From the NCBI GenBank assembly GCA_963701015.1, contig OY969556.1:124001-188000 (forward strand): 64,000 nt of DNA. The letters are read 5' to 3'. Positions 52,128 to 61,641 of this stretch are shown in pieces (the stretch's first letter is position 1; every line of letters begins with the position of its first letter). The notes beneath the pieces are model-generated. The model was not told the DNA's origin. It did not search any database and saw only the letters and a list, made by a program, of their open reading frames with translations. Position numbers and translations under genes: made by a program. The stretch comes from MFD09286-c1 sp963701015 (GTDB lineage: Bacteria > Bacteroidota > Bacteroidia > Bacteroidales > DTGW01).

Positions 52128-53858
52128 ATGAAAGCGAATAATTTAGTAGTAGGCGTAGCATTGTTATTTTCAATGAATGTAATATCGCAACAGCAACCTC
52201 AACATCAAAAGAAAATTTATATGTCACCCGAGGGTAAGCTCTATTTTAACAAATCGTTGCCAGTTTATTTCTGGGTTTCCGATTCTCCTGATCCTAAAGC
52301 TCCAAAATACAAGCTTAGTAGCGAAACAACTCCGCAATATTCAAACCCAATGTATTTTGATACTGAAGGGAGGAATACTTTGCGATCACCTTCGGCTGTT
52401 GATACAGTTACAAAAAATGTAGTCTATCCGAAAATGGATATCCAATTTCAGGTATATGCAGATAGTAAACCTCCTGAAACATCAATTCTTTTTAGTCAAT
52501 CGAATTTGAATATTTTCAAAAAGGTATATTATATTCCCGATTCATTAGAAATTGATTTCAAATCGAATGATGACCTTTCGGGTGTCGATAAAATAATGGT
52601 TTCTATTGATAGCGCACCATACCAACCATTCTCGTCAAAATTGGTTTTAGATAAAGAAAAATATTACAAAATAAAATATTATGCTTACGATAACACAGGC
52701 AATGTAGAATCTCCGCATGAAATTATGTTCAGTGTTGATCATACTGCACCTTCAAGTTCAATTAAAATAATTGGAGATAAATATAATGATATTCTATCCG
52801 GAAGATCAATTATAGATATAGTTTCAGTTGATACAATTGCAGGTGTTAAAAGAACATATTACTGCATTGATGATTCAATATACAAACCTTATTATACCAA
52901 ATTATATACAGCAAATCTAACGCAAGGAGAACATGTAATAAATTATTATGCTTTAGATATGGTAAATAATAAAGAAAAGCCACAAAAGTTTGAATTTTAT
53001 GTTGATAATACTCCACCCCAGGTTATTGAGGAGGTTTTAGGTAAGACGTATATAGCAAATGGAAAAGAATATTCTGCAGGTTCATCGCGATTAAAAATTT
53101 CATCGTTCGACAACAAAGCGGGTGTAAAAGATATTTATTATTCTATAAATGGAGCTGCATTTGAAAAGTATGAAAAACCAATTGTACTTTCTGGTTATAA
53201 AGGCAATGTGTCTATACGAAGCTATGGTCTTGACAATGTTGGGAATAAAAGCGAAACTGACCTTAATGGCTCCAGAAGAAACACATTGTCGTATGTCGAT
53301 TTAACTGCGCCTACCATAAGTCATGAATTCAGTGGACCGGCTTTTGCAGCACGCGATACCGTTTTTATAAGTCAAAAAACAGCTATAGTATTAAATTCAA
53401 AGGATGATGAGTCGGGTATTCAAAAAATGGAATATCAATTAGATAGTAATGATTTAAAAAACTACGATAAACCTTTCTATATAAATAATGAAGGAGTTCA
53501 CCGAATTTCAATATTTTGCTATGATAACACTGATAATATGGCAAGGCAAGATTTTTCGGTAGTTGTTGATACTACCGGGCCTGAAATATTTAATAGGTTT
53601 AGTACCGTTGAATTAGGAACTGAAAAATCGGAAAATAATTTCATACCGGTTTATCCATCTTATGTGGTTGTATTCCTTTCAGCTACTGATTTAAAATCTG
53701 GCTATGAAAATTTAATGTACAAATTAAATAAATTCCAAATACAACCTTATTTACATGAAATTAAAGATTTTCCAATAGGGCATAATATCATAAAAGTTAA
53801 GGCAATTGATAAACTTGGAAATGCTACTGAAAAAATAATAGAATTTGATATTAAATAG
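52128..53858 (+). CDS. Exported protein with repeated Ig-like (OmpL47-type) modules
   Basis: A 576-residue exported protein with a signal peptide at about residues 1-20 (LVVGVALLFSMNVISQ). After a short region (IYMSPEGKLYFNKSLPVYFW) there are about five repeats of roughly 90-95 residues. Each has an SGV- or AGV-type turn, a YxxDxxxYxPY-like strand, a Y(A/G)xDNxGN strand, and ends at a new DxTxPx boundary. This resembles the OmpL47-type or chitobiase-like beta-sandwich modules found in large surface proteins. No catalytic site is visible. It lies 5 bp before the receiver-PP2C gene, so it belongs to the signalling operon. A sensor, ligand-binding or surface role is possible but unproven. Confidence 0.72.
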   Translation: MKANNLVVGVALLFSMNVISQQQPQHQKKIYMSPEGKLYFNKSLPVYFWVSDSPDPKAPKYKLSSETTPQYSNPMYFDTEGRNTLRSPSAVDTVTKNVVYPKMDIQFQVYADSKPPETSILFSQSNLNIFKKVYYIPDSLEIDFKSNDDLSGVDKIMVSIDSAPYQPFSSKLVLDKEKYYKIKYYAYDNTGNVESPHEIMFSVDHTAPSSSIKIIGDKYNDILSGRSIIDIVSVDTIAGVKRTYYCIDDSIYKPYYTKLYTANLTQGEHVINYYALDMVNNKEKPQKFEFYVDNTPPQVIEEVLGKTYIANGKEYSAGSSRLKISSFDNKAGVKDIYYSINGAAFEKYEKPIVLSGYKGNVSIRSYGLDNVGNKSETDLNGSRRNTLSYVDLTAPTISHEFSGPAFAARDTVFISQKTAIVLNSKDDESGIQKMEYQLDSNDLKNYDKPFYINNEGVHRISIFCYDNTDNMARQDFSVVVDTTGPEIFNRFSTVELGTEKSENNFIPVYPSYVVVFLSATDLKSGYENLMYKLNKFQIQPYLHEIKDFPIGHNIIKVKAIDKLGNATEKIIEFDIK

Positions 53859-53863
53859 ATTTA

Positions 53864-55090
53864 ATGACGACGCCTCTAAAAATATTAATTGCAGATGATT
53901 CTGAATCAATGTTGTCATCTATCGGTGAAATGTTATTAACTGAAGGGAAAGACAAGTTTTCAATTTATTATGCACATGATGGTATGGAAGCTACGGTTTT
54001 AGCATTCCAGGAATTTCCCGATTTAATTATTATTGATCTTGAAATGCCGGTAATGTCTGGCTTGGACGCTATACGACAAATAAAAAAGCACGATGTGCTT
54101 AAAGCAACACCTATAATTGTTATGTCGGCCACAAGGCGCTTTAATGCTGCAATTGAAGCAGGAGCCAATGATTTTATTTTAAAACCTTTTTCAGCTTACG
54201 AATTACATTTAAGGGTTACCATGAATATTAATCTTGCCTTAAATGACATTGAAGTTAAAAGGCAGCATGATATGCTAAAAATTCAAAAGCAAGAAGTTAC
54301 TCTTCAACGTGATACAATTAAAAAACAACAACGCGAGTTACTCGATGATTTGACTTATGCAAGTTATATACAAAAGGCAATTTTGCCTGATAATGCTGTT
54401 TTTGAAGAAATCAGTTCAAATTTTTTTATTTTCAATAAACCTAAAAATATTGTAAGCGGTGATTTTTATTGGGTTTCAAAGAAAAATGGATTGGTAATAT
54501 TTGCAGTTGGCGATTGTACAGGGCATGGACTTTCAGGTGCATTAATGACTATGGCAGGTGCAGCTCATATGAATGAAATTGTAAGTAATTTTGATCAAAC
54601 TGAACCTGATGTAATTTTAAATAATTTAAGAACACGGGTAATTAAATTGTTGCACCAAAAAGGAAATATTGGAGAAGCCAGCAATGGAATGGATTTGGCA
54701 ATTTGTGTATATAATCCTGAAACCAGCATTTTGCAATATGCCGGGGCTAATAATCCAGCATATATTATTAAGGCTGACAATACGCTTGAAATATTAAAAG
54801 CCGATAGAATGCCAATAGGAATTCACATTAATCATCAAAAACCTTTTACTTCCAAAACTATTAAAATGTCAAAGGGAGATAATTTATATCTTTTTACTGA
54901 TGGATTTGCTGACCAGTTTGGTGGAATTTCAGGTCAAAAATTCAGGTATAATCAGTTTCAGCAATTATTAAAAAGTATTTCAGTAAATCCAATGGCTGAA
55001 CAATTAAAAATTATTCAATCTACTATAAAAGAGTGGATGGACAATTTTGAACAAGTTGATGATATGTTAATTCTTGGACTTAAGTTTTAA
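53864..55090 (+). CDS. Response regulator with PP2C/SpoIIE phosphatase output
   Basis: A cytoplasmic 408-residue protein. The receiver domain (about residues 5-122) has acidic D11/D12, phospho-accepting D58 in IIIDLEMP, S88 and K107 (LKPF). A coiled-coil linker (about 130-170) leads to a SpoIIE-type serine/threonine phosphatase domain (about 180-408). This has VSGDFYW, GDCTGHG, GMDLAIC, LFTDGFADQ and the metal-binding DDMLILGLK tail. It should dephosphorylate a Ser/Thr phosphoprotein when the receiver is phosphorylated by an unidentified kinase. Candidate substrate: the SiaC-like protein in the same operon. The gap to the TPR-PP2C gene is 5 bp. Confidence 0.9.
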   Translation: MTTPLKILIADDSESMLSSIGEMLLTEGKDKFSIYYAHDGMEATVLAFQEFPDLIIIDLEMPVMSGLDAIRQIKKHDVLKATPIIVMSATRRFNAAIEAGANDFILKPFSAYELHLRVTMNINLALNDIEVKRQHDMLKIQKQEVTLQRDTIKKQQRELLDDLTYASYIQKAILPDNAVFEEISSNFFIFNKPKNIVSGDFYWVSKKNGLVIFAVGDCTGHGLSGALMTMAGAAHMNEIVSNFDQTEPDVILNNLRTRVIKLLHQKGNIGEASNGMDLAICVYNPETSILQYAGANNPAYIIKADNTLEILKADRMPIGIHINHQKPFTSKTIKMSKGDNLYLFTDGFADQFGGISGQKFRYNQFQQLLKSISVNPMAEQLKIIQSTIKEWMDNFEQVDDMLILGLKF

Positions 55091-55095
55091 CTTAT

Positions 55096-56841
55096 ATGAA
55101 GCAATATTTGCTATATCCATTAATGTTTTTTTTGTCAATGAACCTATGGGCACAAGGTAGTGTGAATGAACTGGAAGAACTTGCCAATGGTTATAATTCA
55201 CAAGGTCGCTCAGCCCAGGCTGCCGAATTTTACAGTAAAGCCGGATATGCCTATTGGAACAAATCAAATACTTCAAAGGCTGCTGAAATGTTTCAGAAAG
55301 CTTATGATTTATTCAAACCCAGTGGTAACAATGTTGCACTGTTTGCTGTTTGCAACAATTTGGGAATTGTTTATTTAGAAGATGAAAAATTCGCAAATGC
55401 ACACACTGCATTCTCAAATGCTTTAATTCATGCCAAAAAGACTAAAAATATCCATGATATATTTAATACGCTTATTAACATTGGTAGTGTTTCACTTGAA
55501 TTGACAAACTACATTGAGGCAATTTCAAAAGGAAATGAAGCACTTGCTGTTGCTAAAGAATTAAATAACCTTAAATCGCTTTCGCGATGTTATAGTTTAC
55601 TTGCCGAAAGTTATGAAAAAAACGGTGATGCTTCAAGTGCATACAAATACTACGAAATGTTTTCGACTGTTGACAAAAAAATAAAAGAAAACGAAATTGA
55701 AGATATTAAAAACATGTCGGCTGACGAAATTAATAAAGCACATGAAAAGAAAAGGGTAACTGAAATTGAATTGAAAATAAAATCAGGTGAATTAAAGCTT
55801 ACACAAGATTCATTAATTGTTTCCGAGCGATTATCATTAGAAAGACAAATGCAGGTACAGGTTAGTGCCGCCCAACTTTTTGCCAAGGAAAATCAATTGA
55901 AATACGAAAGGAATATCAGGACAATACTGATTGTCGGTATTATTGTAAGTATAATGTTTTTGTTTGGATTGGGGTTATTGCTAAAGCAGAAATTTCGTGA
56001 TAATAAAACTTTAAAAAGGCAAAAAGAGGAAATTACTTTACAGCACAATAAACTTGATTTTCAGAATAAAAGAATTACCGACAGTATATTTTATGGTCTC
56101 CGAATCCAACAAGCTATGCTCCCCAATCTTTCAAAGTATGAAAAATATTTTGAGAATTTCATTTTTTATCAGCCCAAAGACATTGTTTCCGGTGATTTCT
56201 ATTGGTATTACGAAGTAGAGATTAATCAATTGGTTTATAGATTTATTGCGCTTGTCGATTGCACAGGCCACGGTGTTCCTGGCGCTTTTATGTCGATGAT
56301 CGGTGAAAGATTGCTTTCTGAAATTATAATTGAGCATAAAATTTTCGATCCTGCAGAAATTTTAAAAGAAGTAAATTTAAACTTGCGTAAGGAACTTGGA
56401 GAAGGTAAAAGTAAATCAATGGACGGAATGGATATGGCCTTATGCAGGTTCCAATATAAAAATGATAACCCAACAGAACTGGTGTTTTCTGGAGCTAAGC
56501 GGCCAATATACTATCATAAAAATGGAATTCCAGGAATTGAGCTTATTGAATGTGACCATAAATCAATTGGTGGATTTTCAACTAAAGAAGTGAGCTTTAC
56601 AAATAAAACAATACCGGTTACATCTGGTGATATTGTTATATTATTTTCAGACGGTGTAATTGATCAGCAAAATTTTGAGCGTAACCGATTTGGTTCAAAA
56701 AAGCTTGAAACTTTAATTATCGAAAATATTGACAATCCATTATCTATGATGAAAGAAAATATTGTAAACGCATTTAATAATTTTATGAAAGATGAAGAGC
56801 AGCGCGATGATGCAACTTTAATAGGAATAAAGTTTAGTTAA
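55096..56841 (+). CDS. Membrane TPR-PP2C/SpoIIE phosphatase
   Basis: A 581-residue membrane protein. A signal peptide (about residues 1-19) directs a domain of four to five TPR repeats (about 22-210) to the periplasm. A TM helix (about 273-296: TILIVGIIVSIMFLFGLGLL) and a coiled coil lead to a cytoplasmic SpoIIE-type phosphatase domain (about 345-581). That domain has VSGDFYWY, VDCTGHGVPGAFMS, SMDGMDMALC and LFSDGVIDQ, ending QRDDATLIGIKFS. It probably senses an envelope state and dephosphorylates the same target as the receiver-linked phosphatase. In the Sia system of Pseudomonas the corresponding part is SiaA, a membrane PP2C. Confidence 0.9.
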   Translation: MKQYLLYPLMFFLSMNLWAQGSVNELEELANGYNSQGRSAQAAEFYSKAGYAYWNKSNTSKAAEMFQKAYDLFKPSGNNVALFAVCNNLGIVYLEDEKFANAHTAFSNALIHAKKTKNIHDIFNTLINIGSVSLELTNYIEAISKGNEALAVAKELNNLKSLSRCYSLLAESYEKNGDASSAYKYYEMFSTVDKKIKENEIEDIKNMSADEINKAHEKKRVTEIELKIKSGELKLTQDSLIVSERLSLERQMQVQVSAAQLFAKENQLKYERNIRTILIVGIIVSIMFLFGLGLLLKQKFRDNKTLKRQKEEITLQHNKLDFQNKRITDSIFYGLRIQQAMLPNLSKYEKYFENFIFYQPKDIVSGDFYWYYEVEINQLVYRFIALVDCTGHGVPGAFMSMIGERLLSEIIIEHKIFDPAEILKEVNLNLRKELGEGKSKSMDGMDMALCRFQYKNDNPTELVFSGAKRPIYYHKNGIPGIELIECDHKSIGGFSTKEVSFTNKTIPVTSGDIVILFSDGVIDQQNFERNRFGSKKLETLIIENIDNPLSMMKENIVNAFNNFMKDEEQRDDATLIGIKFS

Positions 56842-56889
56842 ATAAGTATTGTTGTAATAACATTAATTTTAAATTTAATTATAAAAGCA

Positions 56890-57402
56890 ATGGAATCACT
56901 AAACAACGAAGAAAATTTCCTGACTTTCTCTGGTCCTTTTAACATGAGGATCATTTCGGGTATAGGAAAATTTCTGGCAGATAACCTCAATGCTCCCGAG
57001 GAAATAAAAACCAGGGCTTATAAGGTGTTTATTGAATTGGCCCAAAATGTTTCATTGTACTCAGCCAAAAGATTTGTTAATGATAATGGCTCAACAACCG
57101 GTGAAGGATTTGTGAAAATTTCAGTAAACGATAGCATTGTTAAATTAACAACCCGCAATAAAGTTTTAAAGGAACATGGCAGTATATTAATAAAGAATTG
57201 CCAAAATATTAACCATGCCAAAGAAGAAGAGTTAAAAGATAAAAAACATGTACTCCGGCGAGAATCAACTTTTTCCGATTCAGGCGCCCACATTGGATTA
57301 ATTACAATTAGTCTGTTGTCACGCAATCCGCTTGAAATTGATATTAGTGAAAATGCAAATGCCCATTATTTTACTATCTCTTCGGTAATTAATAAAACTT
57401 AA
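56890..57402 (+). CDS. SiaB-family protein kinase (DUF6272)
   Basis: A 170-residue cytoplasmic protein resembling SiaB, a GHKL-type kinase that phosphorylates SiaC in a partner-switching circuit. An ATP-site-like segment FIELAQNVSLYS is at about residues 47-58 (Glu49 and Asn53 as in N boxes), and a conserved GAHIGLITISLL segment near 137 may cap the nucleotide. It sits 48 bp after the TPR-PP2C gene and 60 bp before the SiaC-like gene. The family call is well supported by sequence and by its neighbours; its actual target here is inferred. Confidence 0.86.
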   Translation: MESLNNEENFLTFSGPFNMRIISGIGKFLADNLNAPEEIKTRAYKVFIELAQNVSLYSAKRFVNDNGSTTGEGFVKISVNDSIVKLTTRNKVLKEHGSILIKNCQNINHAKEEELKDKKHVLRRESTFSDSGAHIGLITISLLSRNPLEIDISENANAHYFTISSVINKT

Positions 57403-57462
57403 TAGCAATTTGATCAAATTTAATTTACATCACTAACAAATTATTTTTAAATTCGTACTGTT

Positions 57463-57852
57463 ATGAAAAACTTACATTTAAATATCCATCCCGAATTAAT
57501 TTACTATCCAATAGTCGATTTTAATTATCTAACAGGTGTTCTGGAAATTTCAGGGGAATCGTATATGGAGGAAACCTATAATTTTTACGAGCCGGTAATT
57601 CTTTGGATCAGGGAATTTGTAGCTGAGGGAAAACCAGTAATTTTCAATATTAAACTTACATATTTTAATACAAGTTCATCAAGGTTTATTTTGGAAATAA
57701 TTGATATTTTAAAAGATTATAAAGATAAGAATGGAAATGTGCAAATAAACTGGTACTACAAAAAAGATGACCCTGATATGCTTAATGAAATTGGTGATTT
57801 TGTGAAAGAAACCGAAATGGAAATTAATGCGTCAACTTTTGATAAAATATAG
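57463..57852 (+). CDS. SiaC-family regulatory phosphoprotein (DUF1987)
   Basis: A 129-residue STAS-like antagonist protein. The family site YFNTSSSR places Thr70, with Ser71-73 beside it, where Thr68 of Pseudomonas SiaC is phosphorylated. The ending MLNEIGDFVKETEMEI is also typical. In the known system unphosphorylated SiaC binds and activates the diguanylate cyclase SiaD. No GGDEF gene exists in this operon or window, so the output partner is unknown. Last gene of the operon; a 48-bp gap separates it from a convergent glycosyltransferase gene. Confidence 0.88.
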   Translation: MKNLHLNIHPELIYYPIVDFNYLTGVLEISGESYMEETYNFYEPVILWIREFVAEGKPVIFNIKLTYFNTSSSRFILEIIDILKDYKDKNGNVQINWYYKKDDPDMLNEIGDFVKETEMEINASTFDKI

Positions 57853-57900
57853 CTATGGCAATTTGTCGCGTTTTATATATTCGAGATAGAATTGTAAGGT

Positions 57901-59031
57901 TTAAAAATTTTCAATAAACTTCAAAAATAAAGGTTTGAGAACATCCCAGTTATGGTTTGTTTCAGCAAACTTTCTTGCATTTAAGCATCTTTCCAGATGA
58001 TAAGCTTTATTTTCGGAATAATTCAGTATGATTCTTGCAATTTCATTGCTTTGCGTTGGGTTTACCAAATGACCAAATGATGAAATATCTGCTTCTTTTC
58101 TTATAGCCTTTAGATTTGAATATATTACAGGCCGTCCACAGACAGCATAATAAAATAACTTGATTGGCAGGCAATGTTGGTTTTCAAAATCGGTTTTGCG
58201 TAAGTCGAAGAATATGTCAACATCATGTAAAAGTGCCGAAAGATCTTCAAACTTTTGTAAAGGCAAATATTCAAGGTTTGTGTTTTTTAAACTTTTTACA
58301 ATGGTATAAAAATTCTTTTCTTCAGCATTGTCGTCAAAATAACCAATTATTTTTATTTTTATATGAAGTTCAGGTTTTAAGGCTTTTAATGATTTTATAA
58401 CATTTAAAAAGTTAAAAATCCCTTTTTCAGCAGTGAGTTTACCTGTATAGCCCAAACAAATACCTTCATGCATTTGGGGCTGCTTAAAATCAATATATTT
58501 CATATCGGGGAAATAGCCAATTGTTTCAAATTTTTTGAAAGGGAATAGAAATTTATAAGGGAGCATTTTATAGTATTCGCCAAAAATATAAGCATCAGCA
58601 ATGAACGATGCATATGTATTGAGAAATAGTAAAGCAAAAAAGCGTCCGATTTTTGAAATGCCATTAAAGCCTGTCAAAAGTTTTTTAGACGGATACCATT
58701 CGGTAACATCGTAAATAACTTTTATTTTTCTGTTTGATTTTTTTCGGTATTTGTTTGAAGCAATAATGGCCAATGGTTCGGAGCATATAATTAAATCGGG
58801 CGCAACTTCCCCTAACAATTGGATAATTTTATCAATCTTTTGTTGTTTTGGAAAAGCCTTGCCGTTAAACCCGTTAACTTTTATTGAATTCCTGGTTTCA
58901 TTGGTATCATCTGTGCTTGCAATAATTGTAACCTGGTAATTTTTTTCTGCTAACGAACTGGCTAGATGATAATAAATCCTGTCATCGAACGGGGAATGCG
59001 AAGTTGTTACAAATGCAATGTTGGCCGGCAT
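57901..59031 (-). CDS. Glycosyltransferase, GT4 (GT-B) family
   Basis: A 376-residue cytoplasmic GT-B glycosyltransferase. The N-terminal half starts IAFVTTSHSPFDDRIYYHLA, typical of GT4 donors' partner domain; the C-terminal half has LGYTGKLTAEKGIFNF (donor-binding GxxxxxKG) and the CGRPVIYSNLKAIRKE segment carrying the E of the EX7E-type motif. No nearby polysaccharide cluster indicates the product. It lies 38 bp from lepA on the same strand and may be co-transcribed with it. Confidence 0.86.
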   Translation of the reverse strand: MPANIAFVTTSHSPFDDRIYYHLASSLAEKNYQVTIIASTDDTNETRNSIKVNGFNGKAFPKQQKIDKIIQLLGEVAPDLIICSEPLAIIASNKYRKKSNRKIKVIYDVTEWYPSKKLLTGFNGISKIGRFFALLFLNTYASFIADAYIFGEYYKMLPYKFLFPFKKFETIGYFPDMKYIDFKQPQMHEGICLGYTGKLTAEKGIFNFLNVIKSLKALKPELHIKIKIIGYFDDNAEEKNFYTIVKSLKNTNLEYLPLQKFEDLSALLHDVDIFFDLRKTDFENQHCLPIKLFYYAVCGRPVIYSNLKAIRKEADISSFGHLVNPTQSNEIARIILNYSENKAYHLERCLNARKFAETNHNWDVLKPLFLKFIENF

Positions 59032-59069
59032 AGTGTATATAATAACTGGCTAATGCCAAATATTCTTTA

Positions 59070-60857
59070 TCAGTCGAGTTTAAGTACCGCTAAAAATGCT
59101 TGTTGCGGAATTTCTACATTTCCAACCTGGCGCATCCGTTTCTTTCCTTCTTTTTGTTTCTCCAAAAGCTTACGTTTACGTGTAATGTCGCCTCCATAAC
59201 ATTTTGCAGTAACGTCTTTTCTCACAGCCTTTATTGTTTCCCTTGCTATAATTTTTGCGCCAATGGCAGCTTGAATTGCCACGTCGTATTGCTGACGTGG
59301 GATAAGTTCTTTTAGCTTTTCGCACATGCGGCGGCCAAAATCATAAGCATGGTCGCGGTGAATGAGCGTTGATAATGCATCAACCGGTTCGCTGTTAAGT
59401 AAAATATCCAGCTTGGTGAGGTTGGCTAGTTTATAATCGCTCGGATGGTAATCGAACGATGCATATCCTTTCGAAATACTTTTTAGCTTATCGTAGAAGT
59501 CAAATACAATTTCGGAAAGTGGCATCTCGAAGTTCAGTTCCACCCTGTCATGGCTCGAAAAATGCTGGTTTTTTAAAATCCCCCTTTTATCAAGACAAAG
59601 CGTCATAATTGAACCTAAATATTCAGTGCGTGTTATAACCTGGGCTTTTATGTAAGGCTCTTCAATGCGGTCAATAATTGTTGGTGCGGGTAGTCCTGAA
59701 GGGTTGTGCACATCAATAATTTCGTCTTTGGTGGTATAAACCTTGTACGAAACGTTGGGTACCGTGGTTATTACATTCATGTTAAATTCCCTGTCGAGGC
59801 GTTCCTGTACAATTTCCATGTGCAACAAGCCTAAAAACCCGCAACGGAAACCAAAACCAAGCGCCATTGACGATTCAGGCGAAAACGTAAGCGAGGCGTC
59901 GTTGAGTTGCAATTTTTCGAGTGATGAGCGTAATTCTTCGTAATCATCGGCATCAACCGGGTAAACCCCCGCAAACACCATTGGCTTAACATCTTCGAAA
60001 CCTGCAATGGCTTTGTCACATTTCCTGCCAACGTGGGTAATGGTGTCGCCAACTTTCACCTCGCGTGATATTTTAATGCCCGAAATAATATAACCAACTT
60101 CGCCTGCCGACATCGATTTGCATGGGTCGTACTTCATTTTAAGCACCCCAATTTCATCGGCATAATATTCTTTCCCGGTATTATAAAACTTCACAAAATC
60201 GCCAGGCTTAATGGTGCCATTCATTATTTTAAAATAAGCAACTATACCACGGAACGAATTAAATACCGAATCGAAAATTAAGGCTTGCAAAGGGGCTTGC
60301 GGGTCACCTTTGGGTACCGGCACACGTTTTACTATGGCTTCCAATATGGCTTCTACACCCAAACCTGTTTTAGCACTGGCATATAACACTTCTTCGGGTT
60401 TGCAGCCAAGTAACTGCACAATATCATCACGCACTTCTTCCGGTTTTGCAGCATCCATGTCCACTTTATTCACAATGGGGATAATTTCCAAATCGTGCTC
60501 CAATGCCATATATAAGTTCGAAATGGTTTGTGCCTGTATTCCCTGCGAAGCATCTACCACCAGCAAAGCGCCTTCACAGGCAGCAATGGCACGTGAAACT
60601 TCGTACGAAAAGTCCACATGGCCGGGAGTATCTATTAAGTTAAAAGCATATTTTTTCCCTTCAAAAGGGAATTCCATGTGAATGGCATGGCTTTTAATTG
60701 TTATGCCCCGTTCGCGTTCCAAATCCATATCATCTAAAACCTGGTTTTGGAATTCGCGGTCGGTTAAAGTATGGGTTGCCTGTATCAACCTGTCGGCAAG
60801 TGTGCTTTTGCCATGGTCGATATGGGCTATAATGCAAAAATTTCTAATCAGCTCCAT
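59070..60857 (-). CDS. lepA: Elongation factor 4 (LepA), ribosome back-translocation GTPase
   Basis: A translational GTPase of 595 residues that acts on stalled or newly assembling ribosomes. GTPase motifs: G1 AHIDHGKST, G3 DTPGHVDF, G4 NKVD and G5-like SAKTG. EF-G-like domains follow, and the LepA-specific C-terminal region contains RVELNFEMPLSE, KGYASFDYHP and CYGGDITRKRKLLEKQK. The G+C content is higher than in most neighbours, which fits a highly conserved, well-expressed gene. The start ATG at 60857 gives the family N-terminus MELIRNFCIIAHIDHG. Secure. Confidence 0.97.
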   Translation of the reverse strand: MELIRNFCIIAHIDHGKSTLADRLIQATHTLTDREFQNQVLDDMDLERERGITIKSHAIHMEFPFEGKKYAFNLIDTPGHVDFSYEVSRAIAACEGALLVVDASQGIQAQTISNLYMALEHDLEIIPIVNKVDMDAAKPEEVRDDIVQLLGCKPEEVLYASAKTGLGVEAILEAIVKRVPVPKGDPQAPLQALIFDSVFNSFRGIVAYFKIMNGTIKPGDFVKFYNTGKEYYADEIGVLKMKYDPCKSMSAGEVGYIISGIKISREVKVGDTITHVGRKCDKAIAGFEDVKPMVFAGVYPVDADDYEELRSSLEKLQLNDASLTFSPESSMALGFGFRCGFLGLLHMEIVQERLDREFNMNVITTVPNVSYKVYTTKDEIIDVHNPSGLPAPTIIDRIEEPYIKAQVITRTEYLGSIMTLCLDKRGILKNQHFSSHDRVELNFEMPLSEIVFDFYDKLKSISKGYASFDYHPSDYKLANLTKLDILLNSEPVDALSTLIHRDHAYDFGRRMCEKLKELIPRQQYDVAIQAAIGAKIIARETIKAVRKDVTAKCYGGDITRKRKLLEKQKEGKKRMRQVGNVEIPQQAFLAVLKLD

Positions 60858-60888
60858 TCGTTCAATTGTTCTTCAAAAAAAACCGGCA

Positions 60889-60896
60889 CAAAGATA
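60889..60896 (-). promoter_or_regulatory. Candidate -7 promoter element upstream of lepA
   Basis: TATCTTTG on the minus strand matches TAnnTTTG exactly and would start a transcript near 60882, about 25 bases before the lepA ATG. No clear -33 TTTG is seen at the usual distance. Confidence 0.35.
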
Positions 60897-61608
60897 AAAT
60901 AAATTTAACATCAGCCATTTGATGTTGTTAACCGATTCCATTCTTAAAATGAATATCGAAAATTCAAGAGAAAAATATTTTTTAATTGAAGGGTTACTTT
61001 TTAATGTTAAAATTTATTAATATTGGATTTAATTTAAAATTAATATTTTGCAAACTTTAAAAACATCCTCTGTGAGAGAGTTTTTAAGGATAAATGTTGA
61101 AATATTTGGAAATTTAGGTAGGAAGAATGAGCGATGGAACCCAAAAACATTTTCTCCTGAAAAAACAAAAAACATACAAAGCCAAACTTTTGTATGTACT
61201 GCATGTCTATCTAAAATACAGGCATTTACATGGCTTGTTTTAGTAATTGCCCCACTTTTATACATTATTACTTATAAGGTACAGTTTGCAGCTTTTGTGG
61301 ATATTGTAACCCTATTGGCGCTAAAAGCAATTACCACAACCGTTTTGTTGGCTCCATTCATTATAAAAGTAATTGCAACAAGGGTTTTGTTAACTCCATT
61401 GCTTGTAAAAGTATGCCCCGGTAGCATTATGGGAACAAACTTATTAATTGAAGCAATTACCAAATGGGCAAATGTTTTTCCCCAAAGGTCAATGGTAATT
61501 CCCGAAATAAATTTTGTAACTCCCGAAATGCTTTTGGGAGGGCAAATACTGAATAATAAAACCAATAAAATAATCTCAGCTATTAAGAGCTTATCATTAA
61601 TATCGACA
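60897..61608. other. Region without a recognisable gene; imperfect tandem repeat
   Basis: An open frame runs on the plus strand from a TTG at 61048 to 61710, but its 220-residue product matches nothing I know, starts with TTG and continues through a palindrome, so I do not call it. Around 61325-61415 a unit of about 51 bp occurs twice with changes (AAAAGCAATTACCACAACCG... and AAAAGTAATTGCAACAAGGG..., both continuing TTTTGTT and CTCCATT). The region may be gene remnant or accessory DNA. Confidence 0.45.
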
Positions 61609-61641
61609 AACCCTGACAGGGTTTTTCACCCTGTCAGGGTT
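61609..61641. repeat. Perfect 14-bp palindrome with nested symmetry
   Basis: AACCCTGACAGGGT (61609-61622) and ACCCTGTCAGGGTT (61628-61641) are exact reverse complements with a 5-base spacer (TTTTC). Each arm is itself nearly palindromic (CCCTGACAGGG), so the DNA can fold as one long hairpin or two short ones. Elements of this CCCTGTCAGGG type occur as dispersed repeats in Bacteroidota genomes. No transposase is attached. Confidence 0.8.
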
